Positions 50,701-63,327 of a DNA stretch of 64,000 bases are shown one piece after another. Made by a program: the position numbers and the translations under genes. Under the pieces are notes generated by a model. It was not told the origin of the DNA and searched no databases. It was given only the letters and a program-made list of their open reading frames with translations. Position 1 is the stretch's first letter. Every line of letters begins with the position of its first letter. Origin of the DNA: Membranipora membranacea (lineage: Eukaryota; Bryozoa; Gymnolaemata; Cheilostomatida; Membraniporidae); assembly GCA_914767715.1 (NCBI GenBank), contig OU612075.1, forward strand, positions 19,034,001 to 19,098,000, written 5' to 3'.

Positions 50701-53700
50701 GCAGCTAAATCCTCCTCTAACAGTCGCGTCTCCCTGAATATCAAAATGAGTAAAAGTGTAACAAGTAAGAATACTCATAATCAGAAGCATGTCATTGTCG
50801 ATCAAGAAAGTTCATAAATACATAAGCTCATCAAATATGGCTAAGATAAATGAAACCTCATGTTGGTAGCCTGTCTTGACAAGCTTTGTCAAGACAGGCT
50901 ACCATGTTGGTTGAATTAAGTTAGGAGCATCATCCACAAATCGGTCAACTGGCTGCTGGTATCCAAATCTTATATTTTGCCGTACAGAGAAACAACATAT
51001 ATGGGTATTATTGGTAAAACAAACTATATTCTGACTTACTCAAGAGCTGTTTTTATTATGGCTTACCTTAAAGTTGTGTTTTGAGCATGATTGAGATCCT
51101 CCATTTGCATACTGGTTTTATCAAATTTTATTTTCAGATTTGAAAGCTCTTTCTCCCTTCGTTTTAAAGACTCCTCAGTATTTTCAAGCTATTTTGAAGA
51201 AAAAAGGAATGTGTTTAAATACCTTTGAATATTAATAAACACAACAGACTGAAGAGAGTATTTTATAATTGTTACAAACCACTGAATCGGTAAAAATTAC
51301 CTAGATGGGTTGGAAACTTTCAGATACCTGTCCCAAGGAGCCTGAGGAAGATGTCTGAAATAAATCATTCACCGTCAATCATTGTCAAGCTCATGTATGG
51401 AATCAAAACAATGCTAACCCACCTTTCTTGTGAGCTCGTGGTTTTGATGGTGTAGCTGGTTAATTTTATCTTCCATGGCGCGGCCATCTTGGTCTAGTCT
51501 GTGAACTCTCTCTGTTCTGTCTGAGAGTTGTACAGAGAGACTATCCTTCTCATGACTTACAGAAGACAGATGGCCCCTAAGCTGATCAATCTATATCGAT
51601 ATCGATATCATTTATCGTTATTATTATATTTATATTTGAACACACATACACTACAAGTTGCATGCATGCAATCCTTGTTGCTTGGCCTGTCTTACAGTGA
51701 TATTCAAATAAACATGCTTTGAGTAGCAATAATCAAGTTAGAGGTGGCTTTGAAAAGAATAACTGATAACTAAGGACTAAGGTAATTTATTAGATGCGAC
51801 ATTTGAAGCTGTTTTTTTGAGCTGGCAGTATATTATATATTGCCAACCCTAAAAAAACAGCTACCTTACTCAATTTGCTAATATTGTGTATATTTTTGGC
51901 GAGACTTACTGTACAGCACAGCACAGCACAGCACAGCACAGCACAGTACAGTACAGGAAAAAAACAGAGATGGTCTCACCTCTTGCCTCAGTTCCATACA
52001 CTGCTTATCAGATATTGAGAGGCGTTCCTCCACATCCCGACATCTAGTAGATAATGACTGAATCTCATCTTCTTTGACTAATATCCTCTTCTGACAATCC
52101 TGAATTGTCTGCTCTCGTTCATCCCCCATCAGTCTGAAATTACACAAAACTGCCAACTACAAGAATATGAAATAATTTACAGTCCGTAGAATTTGGAGCT
52201 TATCAGGTTGACAGCAGGACAATCCAAAGAGCCTCTGGAATGGAAAGTTCAAAGTTATAGAATTTGGACCTGAAAGGTCCTGCAGTTTCTTTTTATTCTG
52301 GAAATTATGTAATGGCAGGAAGAAGCACTGAAGTGAGTTATAGAGGACTGAGTATTGCTTCTTAAATCCTCAAGAAATCAGATTAATGGGTAACTCAATC
52401 ACCCAGCTTCCACGGTACACGTAGTTCGAAGATTTTTGTGATATCCTCTGGCAAACCAATAATATCATTTTACTAGCTGTATATGAACCTACCTCAGTTT
52501 ATTGATGGTTATTTTGTGTTGCTCACACTCGCTAATAGACTCCACATTTCGGGCACTTTGTATCCTTATATCCTCATCTAGTTTGGCTAGTTGTGTCTTC
52601 ATTCCTGATGCCTGATACAACATAAGACAGATCAATCTTTCAAAGAGCTCTTCCGATATGAAGATAGATAGTGAAATAAAGCAAAGAGATTATCATAGAT
52701 AGTACCCATGGATGTTCAAATTTAAGCTTTTCGCAGAAAGATATCAATTGGTATTTGTCCTCTCCCTTTTTTCAAAGTTGCCTTTTGTGAGGCCAAATGT
52801 TTCTACCAACCATGTATTATCATGACACATTTTATGTCATAAAATTGCTAAGTATGATAGGCACAAAATAACACAATATTTGTTTCAATTGATGATTACA
52901 AATTCATGTGTTGATGTGAAGTGAATAACTCTTGTATAGAATGTCACCTCACAAAAGAAGTTAAGGAAATCAGGCGATTATAAAAGTTGTCAATGCTGGT
53001 GTGCTCGACCACACATAAAACTTGTTAAACCAATCATGCACTATCTAACCTGCATTTCAAGCTGATTTTTATCATTCTGTAAAATTCTCAGTCTACCATT
53101 GAGATCTTCAACCTGTTGCTCCAAATGTGCCTTATCAGCTATCTGATTATCTGTAGAGATCTTTAGTCTTTCTCTAAGCGAGTCTCTCTCCACTATTGTA
53201 CGACGGAGATCAACTAATGCCTCATCTCGTTCCTACAATGGGGTAAAGCCTTAATTCTTAAATTATTGTCTTTACCGTTGCCTGTTTTTATTAACTGCTC
53301 TCATTACAAAGAAGAAGAGTTAGGGTGGAGGTTGGTTTCATGATTGCCTTAATGTAGAACTCAGGTGATTGAGGTCGCGACCTAAACATACAGTCTATGA
53401 TTGAGTGACTCGCCAGAAATAAATTCAGCTGTTTTGAAGATGTCAGTAAATTGGCATTGCAGATCACATTGACTATTCAGCGCCGGAAATATGGGTTACA
53501 AATAAACATTTCAATCCACATTGGTTATAAATATGTAGTTATATATCTTGCAACAGGCAGTATTTTCTAAAAGACAATTTTAAGTCCTTTTGGGTGCAGA
53601 GATGGACCGGCAGCTAAAGCTGCTTTGATTATAACAACAGTTTAACCTTTTGTTAGCATTTTATCCCAACCGGACTTTGATTTCCAGTTTCCCTTTTTCT

Positions 53701-56700
53701 GCTAAGCAAAGCAGACAGCGATACAATTAGTATAAGTCAGGTTTTATACACCTTTACACAGTTTTATTGCGATTTTCGAGAGATTAGTATTATCAGTATA
53801 CTTGAGGGGAGGTAATGGGTTGTGCAGGATGAGGGGATACTCCCTCTTGCTTGTGGGATGGGTACAGTCATAACCATTATTTGTATAAAACTTTGGGTGT
53901 AGTTATGATGATACATGCACAGCAGGTCAAGGTCATATACTTACAAGATACTCGAGATCATAATAACACCAATAGCAGGGCTAAATTCAGAATAACATGT
54001 TTACAAAAACAAAATGTGATTGATAATGAGCAGTCAAAATTGACGAAAATTTCCTTTCTAAAGCAGAAGAAACTCAGGGTACATCAGAAAGCAATGTTTT
54101 AGGATAAATCTCAGATCTAGTATCTAACAGTTCTTTACTGGCTATACTGTCATTTTCAAATGATAATATTAAGCAAAATTTGATGCACTTCACATCATAG
54201 ACAAGATAAGCCTGAGAAATTCTAGCAAAGGCCAGAGAAAAAAGCCAATTATAGCCTACCACGGCAGCCTCTAGAAAGTAGTAAGCCTTGCCTATATCGA
54301 GAAAAGGAGGACTGAAAGTTACACACCAAAAGGAAGTATAACTTCCCGAAGTATTAATACTCACATCCTCAACACGCCTCAGCACATGAGTGGCAGTGAG
54401 ACTCGGACCTGATGATGTCTTAGTCGGAGTTTTCCTAACGAAGTCGTGTCTGGTTCTCTGAAGTTCATCTTTAGCCTCCTCGTATAAATCTGACAGTCTG
54501 TCTCGTTCACTGGTCAGTACCTTCACATTGGTCTGTATCTGTTAGGGAAAACACAAAGACGAAAAAGTTCACATTATTTCAGACATATACAATGTCATGC
54601 AAATTGGATTGCTGCTGGAAAAATTTGGTGTGACCCAACTTTCATGAAACTTTGACTTTTCATATAGCAATTGCAGTGTTTGCTCGTATGGGAACTATTG
54701 AGGCACAGCTTGCTATAGCCAGGGAGTAATAGGGTTGGCAAAAAACCTAAAAATAGTTGTTGGGATTCCCAAACAACTTGAGATTTGAGTAGTTTGGCAG
54801 GTTATGGTAGTGAATAGTGAGCAAACCTCGGCCATATGTCTCTCAAACTTATCCAGCAGTGTCTGTAATTCATCTCTCTCCCGTATGACACGACGTAGCT
54901 CCGAGTTACCTGTAGCAGGCATATCCGCTGAGCTCAGCTTTGTTGATGGCCTGGTCCGCAATGATCTCTATAGAAACAATAAAAGGTATCATTGTGTGTT
55001 TCTCAGTTTTCTATGCAACACTATGATAGCAATTAAACTTTTGTCAAAACAGGGTCAAAGGGACTACAAATGCTGACAATCTCAGTTTAGCTTGTCAGTT
55101 ATATATTAGTATGGTCAAAGTGAATTAAAGACAGACAGATTTGTATAAATGATTACAAGGCGTCCACTACAATACTGCAATACAACAAGGTCGTGCAACT
55201 CCCAATTTGTATACTTCTATAGCGAGGGTTATGTGGAAGATCACAAATAAAAACTGAAACAGGACAATCAGAATGATCTCTAACCTGAAGTTCGTATTCA
55301 CGTTTGAAATAATCTCTCTCTTCTTCTGTAGACCTCAGTGCGGATTCCAGACGACCTTCTCTCACACCTGATGACTTATTTGGACTATTAGAGCGAGATC
55401 TAGCCCTAGAGCCTCCTCTCACTGGTGACCTTCCTGGGCTACGAGTGGACTCCCCAATCCTTCTGTATCTACAAGTGCCATGAAATTATATAATGTTAGC
55501 AAAATTATAACACAGCTGAGTTTGCCTAAGGTCTGATTAAGACTTGACTATAAGATACTACTAAACTATGTACGTTAGCTGATAAGTCTTGAAGAGAAAG
55601 ATTTCAAACTCAAAATTTCAAATACTGATGGAAATAAGCCACACCATTTTCCATAGTGGCTGTGGCAAGAAATCAAGTTAAAATAGAATCACCAGCAGAT
55701 TTGGTCCATGAGCCAGGTGATAGCTCATATTGTGGGACTCGTTACAATATACCCAGAATGAAACTTTAGCCTGGAATTCCGACAGATAACAGGTAAACCT
55801 CATTTGTTTTCATGGTCATGATATAATTTGGAAATTCAAAGAATTACTTTGTGAGTTACATTTTGATATGACATGTCATATTATTACTCACTTTAGGACT
55901 TGTTGCAGGGTTGCAACCTCCGCTTTCCAATAGTCCCTGTCCTGCTCAAGGTTTTTAATAAATTGATCAAATCTACTCGGCGACCGATTTCTTTTTGCAT
56001 CCGCTTTCACACTACCCTTCCGTCGTCTCAATTTATCTATCTCTGATACAAGATCCTTTTCTGTAGGATAAATCAAAATATTTGTTGTATTCAGAATAGT
56101 TATAATCAAACAAAATCAAACCATGACAAATCTCTATGCTTGAGAGAATCAAATATTACTTTATCATTGGGGTTGGGAGTTATTTCCACATGGTATAATA
56201 ATACACAACTCCACCGATGGTTGTAGCTATTCCTCCTTGGTTGTAGGTACTCAGGTTGTCTATGTTACAACAAAATAAAAAAGATTATGTCAAGCGACAA
56301 CAGCTAATTGTTGCTCAATTTTCTTTCTGACCCCTTCGATTCGATAGAAATGCAGGAAATGTTCAACTTCAATAGCCTAATAACCTGTTGTGCTGGGCAT
56401 AACTACTGGACAGCATCAGTATGGAATATACACTAGACTTCAAATGGACATTCAAATATTATGGGTAACTTATAACTGATTTCATACACAAATAGTTGTT
56501 TTCAACTACGTTCCTCTAAGTGAAAATTCTATAGTGTGTAACATATTGATAGTAGAAGAGGTACATCCAAATTCCAGTTGCTACCACAACACCTAGCAGC
56601 ACGCTGGATGTCAAGGTTAGTTACCCTCCCTATCTCACAAACTCACCTGTGGTCATTAGCTTGTTGACTCTCACAGATAGTTTCTGTTTATCTTCTTGCA

Positions 56701-57846
56701 GCTTATCCACCAGTGATTCTAGCTTACTCATATCGTTAGTCTGAGAGTTGAGCGTGTTTGTGAGGTGTTTATTATCCTGGACTAGACGCGAGAGCTCAGC
56801 TCTAAACTTCACTAGATCCATATCCTGTTTCTCTAGCTCAGTTCGAGATCGGGACAACTCCAGCTTAGCCTCACTTAGTTCCCTATCAGCCACCTGAGGA
56901 ACAAGTGATATGCAGTTATGTAACCATAATATTTTTTTCAGAAAAAATATTGAAGAATAGCAATTGGTGGCATAAAATTAAAAGATTCAGAAGAATAGTC
57001 ATAGCCGATTCTCATGACAATGCCATATAGAAAGCCAATTAATTAAACCAACAAACCAGATCAAATCACTACAGAGGGTAGATTAAAAACAACTCCATCA
57101 AAATTTATTGCAACAGCATAGTTCTAAATCCATTTATCTTCAATTTCGATGAATTCTACAACCAATCAAATACTTCAAAGTATGGGTTCTAAGAATTTAG
57201 CTTTCATACCTCGATAACAGTTTCTTTATCTATTTGCAGTTTTTTTGCCATCCTATCTACATCTTTTAAATTCTCAGAGAGGGTAACTTTTTCTAGATCA
57301 GTGTTGGCAGCTCTTCTACGTAGATTCGACTCAGCCACTATCGTAGATTCTAACTGAGCCTCCAAATTTCTGTTCCGCTGTGACAGATATTCATTCTAAA
57401 AACAGGGACAAGAAGAAACAATGTGAATCAGACTACGCGGGTTTATCTATACTGAGGCTTTGCCCCTAAAATTCCTTACTTTAGTTGGCATACGTCTGGA
57501 TTATCAGTGAGCAAACATGTCACCAATGTGGTCACTCACACTGCTCTATCAATAGCGGTAAATATGAGAATCATTTGCACGCTTCATTATTTATTAGTAC
57601 AGGTTACCATACATGAAAATGGTTTGCGTATTTCATGACATATCAAGACGGGCATTGCTAAGGCATATGCGTGAGTGTATATTCAAATCTGTTTGCACCA
57701 GGAGCACTTTAATTTGTTTATGATCTAGTGTCTAGACCAACCTGTGTGTTGACATGACTAAGCATTTTCTCGTTTGAGATACTCCTGGCTTCGAGAGCGA
57801 TGACATCATAGGGTCTATCCACCCGCTCCAGGGGAGGAGGCGACAT
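44781..57846 (-). CDS. TSGA10: TSGA10, sperm-tail/centriolar coiled-coil protein
   Basis: Twenty-four minus-strand exons join without a phase conflict into about 1,081 codons. Ends: 57846-57742, 57395-57210, 56893-56647, 56060-55892, 55468-55285, 54967-54827, 54538-54365, 53232-53050, 52611-52493, 52133-51980, 51590-51423, 51354-51328, 51188-51067, 50733-50571, 50078-50058, 49744-49559, 48588-48491, 48243-48070, 47730-47590, 47067-46986, 46608-46457, 46214-46097, 45826-45791, 44876-44781 (TAA). The product is almost all coiled coil. TSGA10 hallmarks: ELRRVIRERDELQTLLDKFE, VKVLTSERDRLSDLYEEA, THVLRRVE then LRRTIVERDSLRERLKI, LSANRDKEFQSQ and YRNRITELEADLERTRRQ. SPSRFDQFIKNLE is shared with the paralogue CEP135. 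The first exon matches CEP135 near residue 250, so the microtubule-binding N-terminus of CEP135 is absent. A TAA lies in frame 9 nt upstream of the ATG. Confidence 0.88.
45688..45726. repeat. Palindromic mini-insert in TSGA10 intron
   Basis: CCAAGGAGTTAGA, AG, TCTAACTCCTTGG at 45693-45720, bounded by TTCAGC at 45688-45693 and 45721-45726. Same core as 3725-3754. Confidence 0.7.
49015..49532. mobile_element. Foldback element in TSGA10 intron
   Basis: Arms of about 165 bp: ACAGTTTTCTGAGCTCTTAT through CCCACGCCGCATAGGAAAA on the left, and the complement on the right ending near 49531 (CAGAGCTCAGAGAACTGT). Inner arms also pair (AAAAATGATTTTTGATTCAG with its complement). The loop is about 190 bp. 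Confidence 0.85.
50859..50911. mobile_element. 35-bp hairpin with 9-bp target duplication
   Basis: AGCCTGTCTTGACAA, GCT, TTGTCAAGACAGGCT plus AC at 50868-50902, flanked by CATGTTGGT at 50859-50867 and 50903-50911. The TAGCCTG ends equal those of the MITEs at 27175 and 28488. It lies in a TSGA10 intron. Confidence 0.8.
51911..51955. repeat. CAGCA pentanucleotide microsatellite
   Basis: About eight CAGCA/CAGTA units in a TSGA10 intron. Confidence 0.9.
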
Positions 57847-57849
57847 GAT

Positions 57850-59695
57850 GTGTAGTTAAATGTTTCCTGTGATGATAATAATAGCAGACAATTTTGGTCA
57901 TGGCTGAACAATGCAAAGAAACAATGTGGACCTTTAAACATTAGCTTGCAATGTTGAAAATTTACAACTTGGCCTCGCCAGTCTCGTGTAAGAGTTCTCA
58001 TGGCAGTTAAACTAAGCCTAGTAATGGGGAACCAACTCAAAAGCAATTGCAATGTTTACGCATATGGATCTATAAGTTTTGGGAATGCTGTCATGTTCTC
58101 AAATACTCGCATAAATTACTGCTCTAAAATAGGTTCCCCTGAAAAAGATTCACGGACTTGGGCTGAACTTAAATCTTAAGTAAATACCAGCTAATAAAAT
58201 AGCCAGCAAACTACTTATATGTGTGCGTAGGAGCAATTATAGAGAGGTGAGATGCAAAGCTGGTAATTAGTGACATCTGATCAGCTAATCTTAACCCTAA
58301 CACCATTTTAATTATGGGACCGATACAACACTCAATATACCAAAGTGATAAGAAATAAAATATAGTTACCTACTAGAGCTTGTAAAATATACCCTTCTAG
58401 CAGACTACTACTGTTACTGTTCTATCCTGAATCCATCGCAATGCTGTAAAATATCCAAAACGATTTCAGTCCAGAAATATAATCCGAATTCCGCTGCTAG
58501 GAGAGCACAATTGTAGCTTTTCCTACCTGTATAACACTTTCAAAATTGCAATATTATTCTTGCTCACACTGAAGGAATGCAAAGCTATATGACACTGTGA
58601 CACAATACGGCCAAACAGATAAATATAAATATTGTAAAATGATCACAAAAGCTAAGCGTCAGTGGCTTTGTTTGATTGAACTATTATTTGTTGTCAAGAG
58701 ACCATGGCGTTCAAAAGCATCGCTTGTTGTCGATAACACTCTATGACAAGGAACTTGATGACATTTCCACTACAGTTACAAAGTGGGATATTTGTTGAGC
58801 AAATAGCTACACTATAATAAAGGCACGGTCAGGGCTTTTATTGAAATTGAACAGATAATTGAAAAATATATTCAAGGATGAACCGATATGTAGCGAAGAT
58901 ACTGGAATATTAATGCTAAGATGAACTTACCACCTAGGTCCTAGATGAATATGTCAGAAATGTTTTGAGCAGACAGCACAGATTGTCAGAAAACTGCCAA
59001 TTGTAAGAAAATTTCTAAGTCAGTAACGTACCTTACACAGGTCAGGTAGAGTTGAGGCGTGATGTAATATATCAAATCTATGAAACTCAGATCTTGTTGC
59101 GTCAATATCCAAATATAAGATGAAATGTTTCATAGCATACGCTGGTAATTCATGATGGTTGTGGCTTTATCAAGGACACCGCCTGAAATAGAATGCTATG
59201 AAAATTTAGGCCCCTAAATAATCAAACTTATTGAGCTGATTAAAGAAATGTTTTTCAATCTTCTAATCAATTCTCGTATGTATGTACGCTACTCTATGGT
59301 GACCAAGCTAAATTAGAGGTTCAAGTGGGCTCAACTTTCATTCACTGCTCAGATCCACTTACGGCTTGTTATGATAGTATTCTTTTAGTTACACATGTAA
59401 GAGATTATTACATAGCATTATTACACCTGAACTGAAACGCTCTGTACACCTAAAACTAAACCTTCAATTAAATGTCATCTACTGAGCTTTGTAATTTATG
59501 AGAGTGCGGTATTTTGAGTATCTCAGTTGGCAGAGTAAAACGCCATGCAGGAATTTGGAATAAACTTGCATGTGAAGTGGAGTCGGGTGTAGTATGCAAG
59601 AAACATAACTGCGAAATACCAAATCATTTGTCAACAGACATAAAACAACCAGAAATATGTTGTGCATTAACAGCCAACAACTTTGTTTCAATTTC
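57850..59695. other. 5' flank of TSGA10
   Basis: No coding exon of the CEP135 N-terminus was found here. The TSGA10 promoter and 5' UTR should lie here or further right. A non-coding exon with donor GTGAGT near 59935 (minus) is conceivable. Confidence 0.4.
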
Positions 59696-59699
59696 ATTA

Positions 59700-59821
59700 T
59701 GTATAAGTCGCGCTGCGGGTAAGTCGCGCTGCGGGTAAGTCGCTCTGAGGGTAAGTCGCGCTGCAGGTAAGTCGCGCTGCGGGTAAGTCGCGCTGCGGGT
59801 AAGTCGCGCTGCGGGTAAGTG
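59700..59821. repeat. 16-bp GGGTAAGTCGCGCTGC minisatellite
   Basis: About seven to eight tandem copies, GC-rich against its surroundings. Each unit carries GTAAGT, so on the plus strand it is an array of donor-like motifs. Confidence 0.95.
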
Positions 59822-59829
59822 GTCATTTA

Positions 59830-60995
59830 AGTTAGTATGGGAGCAACATAAAGTAAATATTCAGGTAGTTCAGACTCTCAGTCAGAGCCAGTAGCAGAGC
59901 AGTCTATATCACGCCGATAACCAAAGTACTCACCAGATCTCAGTTAGACAGACCTACAGACAACAGAGCTGCACCAGCAACTTCTACCTGCCTAAACACT
60001 CTTCCACTTCTAAATACCTAGAAGAAAGGGTACAAATGAGATTACAGCATGGCCATTTTCATAGTCAAGACAAATCAATATGGGAAGAGGCATCAACACA
60101 TATAATATTTAGTATAAGCTAATTGATTGTCATGGATAGGAGCTATTCTTCTAAGCTAGCAAAGAAAACATATATATAATTTGAATTAGTTGATTAATAG
60201 TGACACACCTGTCTTTTCTCATCAACAAAAAGCAAATAAACAAGTAGCAAGTAACATGGGGGGATTATTATCTGTTATATGACTAGCACATCACACCACT
60301 CATAGACATGACACACTCACTTCTATGGAGAATGAGGGCAATACATGGTGTGACTTGTTGAACCAAATATTGCTGTTTACTTTGACACAATAACTACAAG
60401 GTTTATCAGGTTCCCTGTAATGATGATAGCTGCAAGCTATAGTATCTTTCGATGCATGATCAACAGATTAGAATGGCTGTAATAATAATCATCGCTGATC
60501 TAATAGTATGGGTGAATCAATGTAAAGCTTTATTTCTCTACAAATGAAATAGAATCTTCTTAGGAAAAATACATTTCCTAAAAAAAGAATAGGTAGAAGA
60601 AAAAACGAGCACCAAAAGTTTGCGGATTGTTACAAAAATCACTGTCAGGGTCTAATCAACTAAGGCTAGATACTCCCATCCCTGGAGTAATATTTAGAAT
60701 AATTGCTAGAAGAAAAAATTGATAAACAATTTAAATAATCAAAAATATTACGCAAAAATACCAATAGACACAGCTCTTTCCAAAAGCAATATTTACCCGT
60801 TAATCAAAACAACCGAACACATAACCTTAGAGGGAAACAACTGGACACAATGTAGTTGTAGGTTTTCTCTATTATCCTCATATCCCACAGGAAGTAACAG
60901 CTACAGATGAAAAGATGCTTATTCTGCTTGCAGAGTACATGATAAATCCCAGAATTTGGAGGATCATTGGTCAATGCAAAGTCACAGTGGCGCAG
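59830..60995. other. Spacer and 3' flank of METTL7-like gene
   Basis: AT-rich, no coding segment recognised. It contains the expected 3' UTR of the METTL7-like gene, ending leftwards from 61000. Confidence 0.4.
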
Positions 60996-60999
60996 AACT

Positions 61000-63134
61000 T
61001 TATTTCGTGGCAGTTCCCACACATATCCATGACATGGGACCTAAGATAGACACAGAAGACAGACGTTTCCGTTCATACTCAATCGATGTAAATCCTGCGC
61101 TGCGAATTTGGATCCATGGCTCGCGATTCCAGTGACAATTATCAGTGAACAGCTTTCCGAATGGTGTTATGCATGTTTTATATATCCTTTGCCAGGTGTG
61201 GTTTTCTGATGCATTAACATGCTCGAAGAACAGATACTTTCCGCCCTGTAAATAAGATACAAAAAGCTCTTAATTGACATTGTAAGCGATTTGAGGATAT
61301 TAAGCTTTTGGTGACTGATATCTCAAGCTGCCTATGGTTGAGAACTAATCGAAAAATTCTGGCTTAGTAGTCGGTGCATATGAAATATGCCGGTCCAATT
61401 CTGCCAAAGATATCTTAAGGACACGTCTGTTTAAGGTGGACTCCTTATTAATCAGAGGCCAAGGTCACATGCAATTGTCCACCATAGCAAGTGTCAGTGG
61501 CAGTGTGACAGGTGTGACCTTGACGGGCTTAATATATGAAGTCAGTGAGCTGGACAGAAATGAGAAATTGACACCAAAACTGGTTGCCAAATAACACGAA
61601 AAAGCAAGCTACTATATTCAGAGATTTTGGAGCATTCATAGGAGATAATTCTATTTGCCAGGGGAACTAGTAAGATTGTGTAACAGGAAGCCTATGTGTT
61701 GGTGCTGATTGGAGGATGGGGAGAAGAATGCCAATGCCAGGGCCGGTTTCAATTAGAACAGTCGCTAGCCATGGTCACTAAAATCTGTCGTTAAAATAGT
61801 AATTTTTATAAGATTGATCAATAACCATAGTGACTGCTATTGAAAACTCACCCACTTAAAAGGTAGCAACTGATTCAATTCAGTTGTTAGCAACAGATTT
61901 TAATGACCATGTGAGTGGGCTCTTAAAAGTTAGCACTAAAACCCTGGTTATTGAATCAGTTTTTACGACAACTTGTCTTGCATTTGCATAGGCACAGCAC
62001 ACAAAATAATTACTTATGTTTTCTATACAATCTGCATGACATTGTGCATAACACAATGCTATGAGTGAACGACTGGTTCGTGACTGTTCTAATTGAAACT
62101 GTGGTACTTTCAGGAAAATACCTTTGACCTTGGCGTTGCCTAACTTTTGATCGACAGAGCCTCTCTACCAATTGCCCTATCGTGACATATGATCGCAGTG
62201 GACTTAATCATTCAAAATGCATAGAAGCCAGCCCAAAAGTACTTCCATTTATCAAAATTTAGGCAACGCCAAGGTCAAAGGTACTTTCCTGAAAGTACCA
62301 TATGACCTGGCATTGGCTCTTCTTCTCCCAACCCACTAATCAGAGCCAATGGATTGGCTACACACGGGTCTCTTGCAGTTTGTGCAAGTGCAGCCGCCGA
62401 GTGTACACAAGCTTGCACAAACTGCAGATAGTCTGTGGATTATGATTCACCTTGCGGCCACAATACCTGGTCAACCATTGTGTTCAGGATCTATTAAGAT
62501 GCAGCAAGGAGCATTGGATGCATGGATACTTGGGGCAGTTCTTGGATGTGGGTTTTGATGGGAGGCTCGGCATCAAGAACTTTGGGATATCAAAACATTT
62601 TCTTTCATAACTCACCGGTTTAAGTATTTTTCTAGCTTCCTGTGCTACTTTTTCGACATCCTGCACTGAACAAAGCACCAGCGTAGTAACAACGAAGTCG
62701 ACTGAAGATGGCTCGAAGTTTTTAGACAGCGATTCACCGTACCCTTGTACAAACTCTACTGATTTCAAATGCTCTCCATTCTTTTTCCGCTCATCAGTGA
62801 CATAACTTTCAAACTCAGTCTTAGGTTCAACACATTTCACTACTGAACCATCTGGGAAAAAGGTAAAGTTTGCTCCAGTTCCAGCCCCAATCTCAACAAT
62901 AAGAAGATCTTCACTGTTTGTCATTCCTTTGTCTTGTGGAGCTGGTATCTGACTGAATAGCTTAGCCTTGGCACCCATCAATGTTTTTGACTTGGATAAT
63001 TTGAGGTTAATGAGATACAATACTTTGGCATAGACAGTGTTATAGTATCTCTTCACCAACAACAGACCTGACAACAAGGTACCTAAGATGATCCATTTAT
63101 TATCCCTTATAATTTGAACAGCATAAGCATCCAT
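61000..63134 (-). CDS. METTL7A: METTL7/TMT1-type membrane methyltransferase
   Basis: Two exons, 62616-63134 and 61000-61245 (TAA), join in phase 0 through GTGAGT and TTACAG to 254 residues, close to the ~244 usual for the family. An N-terminal membrane helix (IILGTLLSGLLLVKRYY) precedes the class I SAM domain. Motif I is VEIGAGTGANF, VKCVEPK carries the acidic-strand region, and VDFVVTTLVLCSV is motif IV as in METTL7A/B. LKPGGKYLFFEHV (spanning the splice) is the motif V/VI part, followed by CHWNREPW as in the family. Members sit on the ER or lipid droplets, and human ones methylate small thiols such as hydrogen sulfide. Whether it corresponds to 7A or 7B cannot be said; the symbol is a family label. 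The start at 63134 is the first ATG of an open frame, only 36 bp after another gene's stop. Confidence 0.9.
61703..62347. mobile_element. TIR element inside METTL7 intron
   Basis: Ends of about 40 bp are inverted: GATTGGAGGATGGGGAGAAG with GCCAATGCCAGGG on the left, CCTGGCATTGGCTC and CTTCTCCCAACCCACTAATC on the right. Inside, a second inverted pair (CCTTTGACCTTGGCGTTGCC and its complement) lies at about 62110-62140 and 62260-62295. Related ends occur at 10820-10885 and 6045-6245. No transposase. Confidence 0.7.
62373..62425. repeat. Short inverted repeat
   Basis: TGCAGTTTGTGCAAG and CTTGCACAAACTGCA about 20 bp apart, next to the TIR element in the METTL7 intron. Confidence 0.6.
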
Positions 63135-63170
63135 ATCAACTAACTAAATCGGCTATTTACCCTTTTTGAG

Positions 63171-63327
63171 TCAAACTGCTGCCTGCTGGATTTCAGAGTC
63201 TTGCAAATTCTTAGCTGAGCGGAGAACTTCTAGATCATGGGGAGATAGGAATTCCCATGACTGTTTTTCAAGTTCCAGGCAAGGGTTGACCTCTCTTATT
63301 TTTGTGCCTCCAGAATAAAAGTGTAAT
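63171..63327 (-). CDS. Last exon of an unidentified gene upstream of METTL7
   Basis: A strong acceptor (pyrimidine-rich, TTATCAG) opens a frame reading LHFYSGGTKIREVNPCLELE, then KQSWEFLSPHDLEVLRSA, ending QQAAV with TGA at 63171-63173. It starts in phase 2. An open segment just upstream, about 63433-63475, ends in a phase-2 donor (CGGAG then GTAAAG) and would add GSIFLRSISLRR, an Arg/Ser-rich stretch like a mitochondrial presequence; its own start codon was not found. Family unknown. The stop lies 36 bp before the METTL7-like ATG on the same strand. Confidence 0.45.
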
